Positions 43,487 through 55,317 of a DNA stretch of 64,000 nt are shown here, one piece after another (the first letter of the stretch is position 1; every line of letters starts with the position of its first letter). The notes beneath the pieces are model-generated. The model saw only the letters and a list, made by a program, of their open reading frames with translations. It did not search any database and was not told the DNA's origin. The translations under genes were made by a program, and so were the position numbers. The DNA comes from Fonsecaea monophora (Eukaryota; Ascomycota; Eurotiomycetes; Chaetothyriales; Herpotrichiellaceae), in assembly GCF_001642475.1 (NCBI RefSeq), contig NW_019173937.1, positions 496,001 to 560,000 on the forward strand. Direction: 5' to 3'.

Positions 43487-45622
43487 TCAGAGCAAGACCA
43501 ACGTCTCGCGCCAACGGTCCGCCATGCTCCACGCCCGGTCCGTCACGCAGAGCACCGTGCTTCGAACCACATACCCTTCCTTGCGCTCGATCATCATCGT
43601 CATGACCAGGACCTGGTTGCTGAGGCGGTGGAAACCCCTGGCGATACCGAGAAACTCGCGTGGTCCGGAGGACTGGAGCTTTCCGCCTGACGCCGCCTCG
43701 GCGGGATAACAATCGGCAAAGAGCCCCGGGGCTGATTCGACATGTCGTTGTTCGTCGAGAGACCATGCATCTCCGCTGCTGGGTTTGATGTGCAATAACG
43801 CAACCTCGCCCGTGAAGGAGAGTGGTGGGCAGCCGCCAACCCCGGGTGAGAATGTAGGGGGGAGGCCGGGTGTGGGTTCGAGCTCCTCGATCCGCGCAAA
43901 GTCGGCTTGGAAGACGTCGAATTCGCGGAAGTAGACGGGCTCGGCGTCCCAGCTGGCCCAGGAGTAACTGGGAAACGCGTGGTTCGTGCGCTTCGCCGGC
44001 TGCAAGTGTCGCCACATGAGGGCGCCCGCGAGACAGCTCCATTGCATGGGCATGCCGTGCCAGCCGGAGATGCCGTGGCTCTCGGCGATGGTGTTGATGC
44101 AGCCCTGGACGGCGCGGATCTTGTCGCTCTCCAGACTGAGGCGGCGGCGGTGGTACAGCCGCATGACGTTGTTGAAGAGGCTCGAGATCCGCGGCTCCTC
44201 GAGAATCTGGCCGACTCCGGCGGGGAAGCCGAGCTCGTGGGTCTGGAAAACCCGCGTGGCCAGCCCGTTGCGGATGTGAGGACGGCACGAGCGCAGCGAC
44301 TCGCGACTGGTTGAGCGCGTGCAGCAGAAGAGCACCTCGTCGGCCGTGAAGATGAAGCATCGCGGCGACAGCCAGCCTTCCTGGAACGTCCACGCCCGAG
44401 TCCACCAGGCTGACCGTGTGATCAACTGCTTTGGGGGGAGGTGGTTTGTAGTGAATGGTATGCCCTGGAGGCGCACAGTTGGACGGTCATCCGTACGGGT
44501 TTCAGGGCGGACACCGGGGAGTCCAGCATTCGCGTCGTCCCCGGCCGCGGCGACGATGGTGACTTTGGCGTTCATGTAGATCGTGTGCATCCTGTCGATG
44601 AGGAAATCTTTCATGTCTTGATCGTCCTGGTCGATACAGAGAGAGTCAACCCACAGGAAGGGAATGCCTAGCCCGCAGCAGAATTCGATCGCGTCTGAGA
44701 TGGTCGGGGGGAGGTCCCGAGGGAGATCTGCACCGGGCTTCTGGTTTCCAGCGCTTGACGGGGCAATCTCTTTCAAGGATATATACTTGGGTTGAGCATC
44801 GCCCCAAACGTAGCTGAGGGTCGCATACTCTGCATTCTGCTCGGCGAGGACAATTTTCCTCTCGACAGTGTCGATCAACCAGAAATGCTTCTCTGGAGCT
44901 GCGCTGGACTTGAACTCGCGCAACAAGCACTCTTCATGGTTCTGCAAGCACGAATCGAGCCAGGACCTCAACTCAGAGTACTCGACTTGCGGAGGAACGG
45001 TTCGTCCCGCCAGCGGTGCTCGCACCCGGTCTCCCAAACACGGAACAAGGCGCTTTTGGCACGTAATCGCCATGCCCTCGTCGGGGTTTCCGAAGGCAGG
45101 TCCACCGCTGTGAACGAGAATCTCGAGCCACGTGGCGGTAGGCTCGTCGAGGTAGTCCTTCCAGGCCATCATGGGCAAGTCCTGGAGATGTTCCATGTCG
45201 CCGCGGAAGCTTCTCAGGCTGACGATAACGTCGTCGGACGCCAGCGTGTCAGTCCCGTATCTCCAGTGGTCAATCGGCGCGGGGATCCGGTGGGAGTGCT
45301 CCTTGTATTCGAAGTGCTCGGGCTTGACCGCCTCGGGGGAGATGACTGGGGGGGTTTGATCGACGATCAGGCTGCAGAAGGGACAGTGGCTGGCACAGTC
45401 GCGGAGGTGGGAGAGGGTGCCGAGGTGGACTCCAGGACGCAGTTCTCCTACGACATCCTTTGTCGCTGGGGCGACGAGGGCATTCACATCCAGTGCCTCG
45501 CATACTGAACAGAGAGTGCCGGGGACAAGTTGGTCGTGTCGAGCCCGGCATTTTCGTTCAGGCAGGGTATAAGGGGGAACTGGCTTAGCCTCCTGAGGGG
45601 ATCTGAGGGTTGAAGATTCCAT
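43487..45622 (-). CDS. HET-domain protein (heterokaryon incompatibility)
   Basis: 711 residues, intronless. The HET domain (about residues 265-400) shows its three hallmark blocks: YATLSYVWGDAQP, then IPFLWVDSLCIDQDD, and later TRAWTFQEGWLSPR with CFIF. The N-terminal ~240 residues contain a Cys pair region CSVCEAL and CPFCSLIV followed by a second CLLREF segment, an arrangement common in fungal HET proteins. The C-terminus is mixed and unclassified. HET domains are TIR-like and trigger cell death when incompatible hyphae fuse; here the effector partner may be the adjacent convergent NLR. Stop codons of the two genes are 170 bp apart. A long alternative frame (43467-44405) over it is a shadow. 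The domain is certain; its specificity is not visible. Confidence 0.92.
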   Translation of the reverse strand: MESSTLRSPQEAKPVPPYTLPERKCRARHDQLVPGTLCSVCEALDVNALVAPATKDVVGELRPGVHLGTLSHLRDCASHCPFCSLIVDQTPPVISPEAVKPEHFEYKEHSHRIPAPIDHWRYGTDTLASDDVIVSLRSFRGDMEHLQDLPMMAWKDYLDEPTATWLEILVHSGGPAFGNPDEGMAITCQKRLVPCLGDRVRAPLAGRTVPPQVEYSELRSWLDSCLQNHEECLLREFKSSAAPEKHFWLIDTVERKIVLAEQNAEYATLSYVWGDAQPKYISLKEIAPSSAGNQKPGADLPRDLPPTISDAIEFCCGLGIPFLWVDSLCIDQDDQDMKDFLIDRMHTIYMNAKVTIVAAAGDDANAGLPGVRPETRTDDRPTVRLQGIPFTTNHLPPKQLITRSAWWTRAWTFQEGWLSPRCFIFTADEVLFCCTRSTSRESLRSCRPHIRNGLATRVFQTHELGFPAGVGQILEEPRISSLFNNVMRLYHRRRLSLESDKIRAVQGCINTIAESHGISGWHGMPMQWSCLAGALMWRHLQPAKRTNHAFPSYSWASWDAEPVYFREFDVFQADFARIEELEPTPGLPPTFSPGVGGCPPLSFTGEVALLHIKPSSGDAWSLDEQRHVESAPGLFADCYPAEAASGGKLQSSGPREFLGIARGFHRLSNQVLVMTMMIERKEGYVVRSTVLCVTDRAWSMADRWRETLVLL

Positions 45623-47260
45623 GACGGGATTTTGCTGGTCAGCAGCGACCTATGAGCGGACCTGCTTACCTAGTAGGTACATATGTAGGGGAGTTTCGGA
45701 GTATCGACATCTTCTCAAAAGGCCGCAAGACGCTCTTATAGCAAAATACTGAAGGTTGCCTTGTCATCTCCCAGTACGAGGTACATAGAGCTTCAGCCCG
45801 TTTGCCCGAGGAGTTTCGAACTTCGGCCCAGTTTGCCTAGCAGTGGGTCGAATTGCGGCTGAGTTTGTCTTGAGGAGCTTGGCTGAATATTACCAAAGTG
45901 CCTTGTGCGTATCCATACCAAGGACCGACCAAGTACGAGGTACATAGCACGAAACCAACAAGACACTTTGCTCGTGGCGTGGGCATCTCCCCCTCTGACG
46001 CGACACAAGAAGAGATCCTCTCGACATGTTACATGTTACATGTTGTTGGGGTGGAGCTAGCTAGCCTCTTTGATTGGGTTCCTACTGTTCCTATTATCTC
46101 GGCGCTTGATCCTGAAAGGGTAGTATAAGGAAGGTATACTGTAATCACAAGGGGACACAAAGACACAAAGACGGGTGCCTCCTGGATCTCACCAGCGGGA
46201 CAAATTGGGATGAGAATCGCCTAGGTAGTACCCCCTCGCGAGTACTCCCTATCAAAAGGAATGAATGAACAAGCTCACTTGTAGATTACTTACGCGAGAC
46301 CTGAAAGAGGAAACCTACTTGGTACGGAGGACGAGAAGACCATGAACTGAAACTGAAATGATTTTGACTTGTACCGATTCAAGTCCCTCTCGTAGGAGAT
46401 GGGCATTGCCTCGGTAGATAGGTAGATAGATACCGCTCTCTACGAACAAAATATCTCGATGCTTTGTCACGGCCCTATTGCGACGGCCTCGCTCCCTTTC
46501 CTTGCTTTTCCTTGAATGAAATGGCGATCTGGTGGCACATTTCGGATTATATCTTCGCATGGCTTTATTCATCTTGTCGATCTTGTTGATGGGTCTCGGC
46601 CTTGTCTTTGGGACCGATTGGACTGAGCGGCGTCTGTAATCGCCGGAAGGCTATAATCCAGAGATCCGAGTAGAATGGTCCAAGTTGAATGAAAGTTGCG
46701 TGCACCTCATTCTTGACAGAGGTATCTCTCCCCTTGAAAAAGGAGTGACCATAAACCACGCACCAAGGCACAATCACGAGAACAAGACAATTGGAGACTG
46801 CCTGGAACCATTTGATGATAGGGGCCCGTGGCCCCACGATTGATGTGTCGAGGTACGCTGTCTTGACGACCGGTTCTTGGAAAGGTTGATACTCGGATGC
46901 TGTCACCACCGTCATCCTCGTCGCCGTCATCTCGACTCTCATACGGGGGTTTATAGAGAAAGCATTGCCGTCAACCCCTGGTTTTATTGGGCTAGGGGAG
47001 ACCATGAACCTGATTGGTTTCTTGTTGCTCTGCTTTTCGTGACCCCTGAGACAACTTGAAGTTGAACACGGACCGAGTTCTTGACGTATCGCTTTCGCCG
47101 TCGCGGTCAACCCCACTGAATACGCAGGAGTCGACTTTGGGACCCGGACTGGTTGCTTGGACAAGGCGACTTGTGGCTGTCAGGCGCGATGTCGGTCTGT
47201 GATGGCATTCTCGTCGAGTATCACACTACCTTGATAGTGTGTATCCAGCCAGCGAGACTG
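45623..47260. other. Intergenic region with degenerate repeats
   Basis: 1.6 kb before the transcription factor gene's stop codon. It includes short repeats at 45773-45947 and a TGTTACA-type repeat near 46026-46043. A 199-codon minus-strand frame at 46565-47164 lacks a known domain and is not called. Confidence 0.45.
45773..45947. repeat. 16-bp direct repeats enclosing three degenerate ~32-bp repeats
   Basis: AGTACGAGGTACATAG occurs identically at 45773-45788 and 45932-45947, 159 bp apart. Between them, three imperfect units start at about 45791, 45821 and 45853, each holding a form of GCCC(A/G)GTTTGCC followed by GAGGAG or CAG. Confidence 0.75.
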
Positions 47261-49758
47261 TCACGTCAGGAGCAGAATGGTCTGCGACTCCCGCAGGACG
47301 GTGCTCCACGAGACGTGCAACTCTCCCGCATCGCGTCGCCGCCACACTTCCTTCGCCACCATCTCTGCAGCCTCGGCGTTCTGGAACCCGGCCCACGCCG
47401 CGTGCCTCATGCAGAGGATGGCTCGGCGTCGGAGACTGTCGCCCAGCGCCTCACACGCGGCGATGAAGCTGGGCCATACGGTGACGCCCAGCCGCACGCC
47501 GGGGAAGAAGCACTGCTTGCTCTCGTGGTGCATTTCGAGGTTGCTGAGGATGCTCTCGACATAGTGCTGCAGGATGATGGGGTTGGTGCCGCGCACGAAC
47601 CGGAAGAAGTAGACCATCAGTGCGTGGTGCATGGCCGTCGCAATGTTGGATTTCATCGTCTGCGAAGGGTCCGGCATGCTCTCGGCAGAGCTGCAGCTCA
47701 GCAGGTCAAACGGGTTGCTGTTGTTGCTGTTGTTGTCGCCGCCGCTCTCAGCGGGCCGTTGTGGTGTCTCCCAGTTGCAGATGTCTCGCTCCAGGGCCGC
47801 GGCCGCGTCGACCAGGCTCGCAGGCATGTAAGGCTGCGACGTGCCGTGGTGCTGCGGCGGGTCGACCTGGGCGACCATGTTGTTCGTCCGGGCGATCAGC
47901 TTCAGGATCGACGCCGGCATGCCGTAGAAGTCGTTGAAGGATTCCTCCTCGGGCCCGCTCAGTCCCAGGTCCGACCACGTCTCGTAGTTGGAGGCGAGGG
48001 TCGTCGAGTAAGGGAAACTGTCCTCGGGGATCTTCTTGACGAGCTCGACCTCGTTGGCGAGCATGGGCTTCTTGCCTAGCGTGACGAGGTACTGGTCCCG
48101 CGTCTGGACGAAGGTGGTCTTTTCAATCACCCTGATGTAGGCGAATATTCGATGTAGTTGTAGTGCTTTCTTGGAAAAGGCCTCCTTCTTCCGACCGATC
48201 TTGTTGACAATCTCTTCGCATTGGAGGATGAAAAGTCGCGAGTCCCACGGATCACCACTGACGATCTATTTTCCCACGACTATTAGCTTGCGAGTGTCTC
48301 CTCCAGTCTTGGAACCCCAAATGCAGGACGGAGACGTAGACTTACCCCGGTACAGATCAGGTTCATGGCGCTCACAAAGAGCTCTTTGTATTTGATCTGT
48401 TCTGGTTGCTCGGTGGACATTGCTTGCAAACATTTGCGAAAGGCGGTCCGCGCAATCTCCCGAAACTTGAGGCCTTGCGAGTTCCAGTATTGCAAGTTCG
48501 TCGCCTGGTCGTCGGTCGACAGGAGCTGCGTCGTGTCCGTGCCGCTCACGGTGGCGGCAGGCTTGTAGAGAGTCGCGAGGTGGTAGCAGGTCAACGACAG
48601 GAGACTGTACAGGAGCGACACCCTGGCGAAGCCCGACTGGCCCATGATATCCAGTTCTCCATACGCGGTCATGGCGTAGGGCACGTGGATACTCTTCCAG
48701 GGGGCTTCGTTGTGCGGTAGCCCAGAAAGAGAGGATATGACATGGTTCATGTAGTGAGATAGCAGGAATCGGACATTCGAGGGCACGTAGGGCGATCCAT
48801 TGGACAGGGACGAGGCAGCAGGGTGTCCATATGTCGCGATGCCCGTAAATCGTGGTTGAGAAAGCTGGATGTCATCTTGAAAGGGTGTGCTGGTGCCCGG
48901 TATATTTGTACCTGTTTGCTGCATTTGAGCCACGGGCACGAGTTCAACAACCTGATAGGAAGATCCTTCCTTACCTTCAATCAGCGGCGTGTAGGCGGCG
49001 TTGGTGAAAGAATAATTGTAACTTGCTCCAGCAGGGGTTTCGGCAAATAGTGCTTGAGACCCAACACCGTTGTCCGCCACGGACAATGACCAGTCAATGC
49101 CGTCCAGACATGCTGTCGCCGCTTCGCGATCGCCGTCGAGAGAAGACATGGACTCTGGCAGTTGAATGGTCATCTCCGACTGCTCTAGAGCCTCGACATT
49201 TTCAGCGACGGAGACGGGGACGAGGGCGGGGACGAGTTGCAAGACAGAAAACGGGCCCTTGGAGATTTGCCAGCCTTTCTTATCGACCCGCGAGTGCTTG
49301 GACTCCTTGACCTGTTCATCGAGGCGGTCGAGGACTTGGTCGAGGTGCTGTTGTGGGTTCTGGCCGGTTGAGAGATGCCGAACCAAGTCTTCGGAGAAGC
49401 GAGACCTCGAATGGGCTGACAGGAGAAGCAATCTTAGCTAGATGGACACGGGTATTATGTTCCAGGCCATCTAACACGTACCATCAAAGATCTCTGTTCG
49501 AGTGCGGCGCCCTTCTCCCCCCGCTGCTGCTCCCTCGGTCGTCGAGTTGCCTGGCGACGTCGAGTCAGGCTGTTCCGGATCCCAGACGGGCAGCCACTGG
49601 AGCTGGACTTGATAACCCCGACATTGCAGACTCAGCCGGATGCAGTTGTTGCAGCTTGGACGATGTAAATCACATTTCACTTTGCGCGTCCGACACGTCA
49701 AGCAGCCTGTAAAGGTACGCGTCCGCGCCTTCGGGGCTGAACGGCGCGCTTGAGCCAT
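47261..49758 (-). CDS. Zn2Cys6 transcription factor
   Basis: Three exons: 49758-49482, 49415-48346 and 48265-47261 (introns of 66 and 80 bp, donors GTACGT and GTAAGT, acceptors TGTCAG and AAATAG), giving 783 residues. The start chosen is MAQARRSAPKAR; the frame stays open to an ATG 46 codons upstream. The binuclear zinc cluster has perfect spacing: Cys19-x2-Cys22-x6-Cys29-x6-Cys36-x2-Cys39-x6-Cys46. The long C-terminal region (helical from roughly residue 280) resembles the fungal-specific transcription factor domain found in regulators of metabolism. A poly-Asn stretch (NNSNNSN) lies in exon 3. It would act in the nucleus on paired CGG-type sites. Its targets are unknown; it is 5.6 kb from the hydantoin-like cluster with an aminopeptidase between, so a link is speculative. 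Confidence 0.88.
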
Positions 49759-50319
49759 TGATGTCGGGGGGGCATTAGGTATGGGGATTTCTTCAGAGTG
49801 AATGGAAAGAAAGAATGATTTTGGGTCCCTTGGAGGAGTTAAATTGGGAAAGGGAAGGCTTCGGCGACGAGGAGGACCCTCTGTCTTTGGCTTCATTGGT
49901 CGATACTTATCGCGTTGTTCTCCGGAATCCAGATTGTGGCGGCGGCGACCAGAGTTTCGGCAATGCTTCGCTTGGGTCGACGGGCAGCTTGCATTAGCAA
50001 TGAATCTTATCCCGGCAACCAGGACTCGCAGGACCCTGTCTTCTTACTATCAGGTCATAGAAACAACTCCCGCGCCCCTCAGCCGCTCTTAGGATGGTTT
50101 GTTACAAGTTGATATGACTGTCCAAAATACATGGCCTCAAACCCTAATACTAGGACTTTACCATGGGCTTTAAGACGGCATTCGTGGCCGATTCAGGTCA
50201 TGGGAGAAGGTTTAACAACGGGGCCCAAGTAAATCCGCCAGTCTGTATTTTGTAGTCCCTTTTTGTGTATCGGATTTGTACCTTGGGACGTTTCTTTTCC
50301 TTTTGGTGCAAGGGCGACG
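49759..50319. promoter_or_regulatory. Divergent promoter region between transcription factor and aminopeptidase
   Basis: 560 bp between the chosen start codons. If the transcription factor begins at its upstream ATG at 49896, the shared region shrinks to about 420 bp. No specific operator is evident. Confidence 0.45.
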
Positions 50320-53284
50320 ATGTTGTCCGAACAGGATGCATCCAAGCCACTCAGCCTTCTATCTCAGGGGTACGTACAGACTTCTCCGACGTTGTTTCGG
50401 TGTAGATGGTCTCTGATAAAAAGAACTTAACAGTGTCAAGCCCCTCAACTATAATATCCGAATCTTCAATATAGAATTCGGGGGAGAATGGACCTACGAA
50501 GGGCGGGTGGTGATCGATGCGGAAGCAACGGTTCCTGCAAACCACGTCGTCATCAATGCCCGCGCCCTCGAGATATCTCGCGCTGAGGTGTCGTTCAATG
50601 ACCTCAATAAATCTTCTTGTAAGTCTGCCGACTGATTTTGACATTGACACAATGACTGATAGTCACCCAGCGACATACTCGGCGACGTCAATAGTCCTGG
50701 GTGAAACGTCTCAGCAGGCTCGCATATCGTTCAAGGAAACCATCCCAAAGGGACCCTTGAGATTAGATGTCTCATTCAAAGGGAGAATCGATCATTCCAT
50801 GGTCGGCTTTTTTCGTGCCAGATATGAGCCAGAGTCAGATACCAGCGCCGCGGGTGTCAAGGTCGGCAAGTATCACTGGCAATTAACCACCCACTTTGAG
50901 CCCTGCGATGCACGCAAGGCCTTTCCTTGTTTCGACGAGCCGCACTTGAAAGCGACCTTTGAGCTTGAACTGGAGATCCCCGCAGAGTTGACGGCGCTAA
51001 GCAACATGCCTGAGAAGTCGGCGCGACTACTCGAGGGAGCCCAAACCGGCTTGAAGGCAGTGCGTTTCGAGAAGACGCCCATCATGAGCACCTACGTGAG
51101 TGAAGTAACCATCCAAGATATCTGGATTCAATGCTGAAGGGGCCTATCAGCTACTGTGCTGGGCCGTAGGTGACTTTGAATACATCGAAGCCCTGACAAA
51201 GCGAGAACACGCGGGCACGAGGCTTCCCGTGAGGATCTACACGACCAAGGGACTGACCCAATACGCCCACTTTGCACTCCAAGATGCCTGCGACGCCCTC
51301 GACTTCTTCAGCGAGAGCTTTGGCGTCGACTACCCCCTCCCCAAGTGCGACCAGCTCGTCGTCCACGAGTTCATCGGCGGCGCCATGGAGAATTGGGGCT
51401 TGATCACCTACAAGCCGACCAAGATCCTGTTTGATCCGGCCACCTCGGACAACCGGCTCATGTCCAAGGCCTCGTATGTCATCGCGCACGAACTGGCTCA
51501 TCAGTGGTTCGGCAATCTGGTCACCATGAGCGGCTGGAATGAATTGTGGTTGAACGAGGGCTTTGCGACCTGGGCAGGCTACCTTGCCGTGGACCACCTT
51601 CATCCTGGTAAGGAGGACCGTTTATCTTCAACTCGTCGACTTTTTGAACTAATCAAACAATGTAATATAGACTGGAATATATGGGGTCAATTTGTGGTAA
51701 GTTTTTCCAGTCTCCGGGGATGGCTCTGTTGTTCATTGTTTGACCACGACACAGGGCGAAGCACTGGAAGAGGCATTCACGCTGGACTCCCTGAATTCGA
51801 CACATCCCATCGAGTCACAAATCCAAGGCAGCTCCCAAGTGCACCAGATGTTCGACAGCATTACGTACTGCAAGGGCAGCGCCGTGATCCGCATGCTGGC
51901 CGCGCACATCGGCCAGGACGCCTTCCTGAACGGCATCGCCGCTTACCTCAAAAGCCGCATGTATCAGAATGCAACCTCCAACGACCTCTGGACAGCTTTG
52001 TCCGCGGCATCGGGAGTGGATGTGGCGACGATCATGGATCCGTGGATCCATGAAGCCGGATTTCCTATTGTCACCGCAGCGCCGACTGCTGATGGACTTC
52101 ACCTGAATCAAAAGCCATTTCCCAGGCACAGCGTGCAGCAAAGGACTACGTGCTGGCATGTCCCTCTGGGACTGGATGGGGAGACTTTGACCACCGCAGA
52201 TAATACCCTCACGACCGAGTCAGGCATTATCAAGCAGAACCTCTCTCTGGCAAAACTCAACAAAGATCACGCCGGCTTCTATCGCACCGACTATCCCCAC
52301 AACCATCTTCTGTCGCTGACGCACCTCTCGTCAGGGATGTCCTCTGCCGACAAAGTCGGGATTATCACGGATATCACGTCGTTGGTTTTCGCCGGGGTGA
52401 GACCTGCGGGAGAGCTGCTGTCGGTGATGAGCGAGCTCCGGCACGAGAAAGATTGTTTCGTGTGGTCACAGATACGAAAGGCTGCGGGCGCGGTTGTCTC
52501 CTCCGTGTCTGACGACCCGCAAATCGTCAATGTTCTCAAGGCTCACATCCGAGACCTGATGGCGGGGGTCAAGTCTGAAATCACCTGGACCGGCTGTGCG
52601 GACAGCTACGTCAAGGGGGAGCTGGAGAAGACTTTGATCCAGCTCGCCGCTTTCGCCGATGACGACGAGGTCATAGGTGAAGTCCAGCGGCGCTTCTCCC
52701 TGTGGCAGAACGGCGACAAGGACGCCATCAATCGCAACCTTCAAACGCCCATCTTCAACGTCTCCGTCGCCCGAGGCGGGGAAGAAGCATACCGGGCCGT
52801 CAAGGCTGAGTACCTCCGCAACGAGACTATCGATGGCCGCGAACTCTGCATCGCCGCGCTGGGGCGAACGAACCTCCCCGCCCTGACGCGCGACTACCTC
52901 GACATGACATTCCGCACCGAGGACCACGTCACGCTGCAAAACATCCACTTTGTCGGCATGGCCGTGGGCAACGGGCCCTGCGCCGAGGCCCTGTGGGAGT
53001 ACGTCAAGGAGAACTGGGACGCCGTCTACGCGCGGCTGCGGATCAACAGCATCGTCTTTGAGTGGTTCGTCGACAACGCCCTCTCGGGCCTCGACAACCT
53101 CGCGCTCGAAGCCGACATTGCCCGCTTCTTCGCGGAGAAGGACCTGCCCGAGATGGCGCATCCGGTCGCCGTCGTGAGGGACAACATTGCGCGGAACGCG
53201 GCGTTTAAAGCGCGCGTGGGGCCCGAAGTGGTGCAGTGGTTGAAGGAGAATGGGCTGTTGGGAGCAGAGAGTTCGCGGTTATAG
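50320..53284 (+). CDS. M1 zinc aminopeptidase (Aap1/Ape2 type)
   Basis: Six exons: 50320-50369, 50434-50618, 50671-51095, 51151-51607, 51671-51696 and 51755-53284, giving 890 residues, the usual size for fungal Aap1/Ape2. Introns are 52-64 bp; exon 5 is only 26 bp. The substrate-anchoring motif GGAMENWG starts at residue 296. The zinc site is His333, Glu334 (catalytic), His337 and Glu356 in HELAHQWFGN and ELWLNEGFAT. The N-terminal beta domain begins LNYNIRIFNIEF. The C-terminal helical domain (about 540-880) is complete. It removes N-terminal residues from peptides in the cytosol or vacuole/periplasm; no signal peptide is seen, favouring the cytosol. The N-terminus is only assigned from splice signals and could be longer. 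All catalytic residues are present. Confidence 0.9.
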
Positions 53285-53917
53285 ACGACGAGGATAGATT
53301 TCCTTTCGGGAGTTGCAAGCCGTTTCAATCGACGGGTGGGTTGCACGAACAGACAGATTGTCGTTTGATTTACTTGTGTTTGTGTGTGTATGTGTATGTA
53401 CTGCACTTTAGGTACAAAGCATAGCATGGTGTCGCATAGCATCGCATAGCTAAGGAAGGTACCGAGTACATAGCTACTAGCCACTCATTCATCCAATCGT
53501 GTCAAGTAAACGCTCTGGGCATAGCAACGCCCTTCGTAATACATCTGACAACCTTGAGCTGGTGAGTTGTCGTTGACGAAACGAAACCAAGCGAGCATAT
53601 CACCTGTGTCACATTTCGCAGGCAGTTCCTGTGGCGTGCCACCGTGCTTGCTCGCTGTGCGACTTGTCTCATTCCGCAACTCCCTCGGCGAAAGAAGTAA
53701 ATGAGCTGGACTGGATGACTGTCTGTCTGTCTCGTGATTAAATCCCCGACTTACCCAGCATCAGCCCCGATCACAAGACATTTGGCGTGAGTCGGGCATC
53801 TGCGTCTGCGCACAGGTACGGGTGGCGAGCAGGCAGGAGACCTCCTTGTAACCAGCTACCTGTCTGCGGAGAGTTGAGCTGAGTTGAGTCAGGTGTCGAG
53901 TCTGCGCAGTCTGGAAG

Positions 53918-53956
53918 TCTCACATCTCATATCTCACATCTCACATCTCATATCTC
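53918..53956. repeat. Tandem ATCTCAC/ATCTCAT array
   Basis: Five to six 7-bp units of ATCTCAC or ATCTCAT, about 39 bp in all, in noncoding DNA. Confidence 0.85.
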
Positions 53957-54279
53957 CTGTCGCAAGTGTAAAAAGTGTAACGTGTTCGCGGCAATGCACC
54001 CCTCGCCCACGCATTCCAGAATCGCGGGTGCGGTTATCTACGGAGCCTTGGGAAACTTTTCACTAAAGAAAGAGATGCACTTGTACTTGGAAGTATACTT
54101 ACTCGTATGCCGATATCGCGGGTTGGGCGAGGCTGATAAGTCCCCTCGAATACATGTCCATGTAATGTTGAATGCAGGCATACATTGCATATTGCATAGA
54201 TAAAGACATGCATACATACAGGCCCGATTGGGTCTGATAAGGACGGAGAAACCAGCCTGGGTTGAGCTAGGCTGTGGCT

Positions 54280-54327
54280 GGGTCTGGGTCTGAGTTTTGG
54301 GTTTGGGTTTTGGGTTTTGGGTTTGGC
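54280..54327. repeat. G-rich TTTTGGG/TTTGGG tract
   Basis: At least five runs of GGG separated by TTT or TTTT occur within about 35 bp, preceded by two TGGGTC units. The spacing satisfies the simple G-quadruplex pattern. It resembles, but is not, the fungal telomere repeat TTAGGG. Confidence 0.8.
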
Positions 54328-55317
54328 TGGACTGGGCTGTAGTGGGATGTAGTGGGCTCTGAGTGAAGGTTTGTGATAATTAGATACTCGGTACAGTTAA
54401 CTAGCACCACTATTTACAAGTCGATGGATAACCGACTACATACCTACACACTGCACAAGCCGCTTATCTGTGGAAAATGTCGCTGTGGCCCATATCACCT
54501 GTATTTGGGACTTGGGGCTTGATAGTCGCTAAGAGTACTCGTCCACATTTGATATCTGTCCAAGGACCGAGTATTACAACTAGATACGCTCCAGTTTGGC
54601 ATGGGTCTGGGGGCTTACTTGAGATTAGAATCCACGTGGAAGCCAGAGCGGAATTGGACATGGATATGGAATTGGTCTCGTCGCATCTCCTGACACTATG
54701 CACAGTACCTCCTTGTACTTCCGTGTCGACATCGTCCTGTAGCGAGCTTAATTCCGCTTCATCGACCTGATGAGATACGAGTAGGGTCATATCGAGACGA
54801 GGAAGAGACATCCTCTACTCCTCGTAGTCCACGTGCGTCGAAGAACATGTTGTGTTTTGTTGTGCTTTGTTCACCATGCATCGACATGGACGAATACTAG
54901 TAGAGACGTGGCGACTTTTAACTTGAACACGGGTAGTGTTTCTCTATCAATATGATGACAGAATAATCCGGTGTCAGATGTTGGTTTTACAAGTACTCGT
55001 GGCCGTTTCGTGAAAATGGTTCAAAGTGCCAGGACAGCTCAAACACCCCAGTCTGTCGATAGAGTCTGAGTCCAAGGAAAGGGGGGTTTTGGTCAGGAAG
55101 GTGCAGTCCTTGGTCGATCCATCACATTGCTTGTATTATTACTTGTACACATGAATTTGCAAATGTACATCATTTGTATCTTGTCGTCGCGTCTTTCAGT
55201 CTATAACCCCGACTACCCTATCCGGTCGAATTTGGCTTGGTCGGAATTTCCAGTCTTCTCAAAGTCCTTCTCTCTCCACCATCCCTTTCTTCACCAGTTC
55301 AGGTAGATTTCCATCCC

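Larger units (their letters stand above)
53285..55317. other. 2 kb intergenic region with simple repeats
   Basis: No gene is supported. It contains GCATAGCAT repeats near 53418-53448, an ATCTCAC/ATCTCAT array and a TTTGGG tract (both annotated). Stop codons of the aminopeptidase (+) and the permease (-) converge on it. Confidence 0.5.

Noticed and set aside
46565..47164. 199-codon minus-strand frame between the HET and transcription factor genes
   Set aside because: No domain, repeat or signal is recognisable and the composition resembles noncoding DNA; transcript evidence could change this.
54296..54327. Interstitial telomere
   Set aside because: The unit is TTTGGG/TTTTGGG, not TTAGGG, and the array is short and imperfect.
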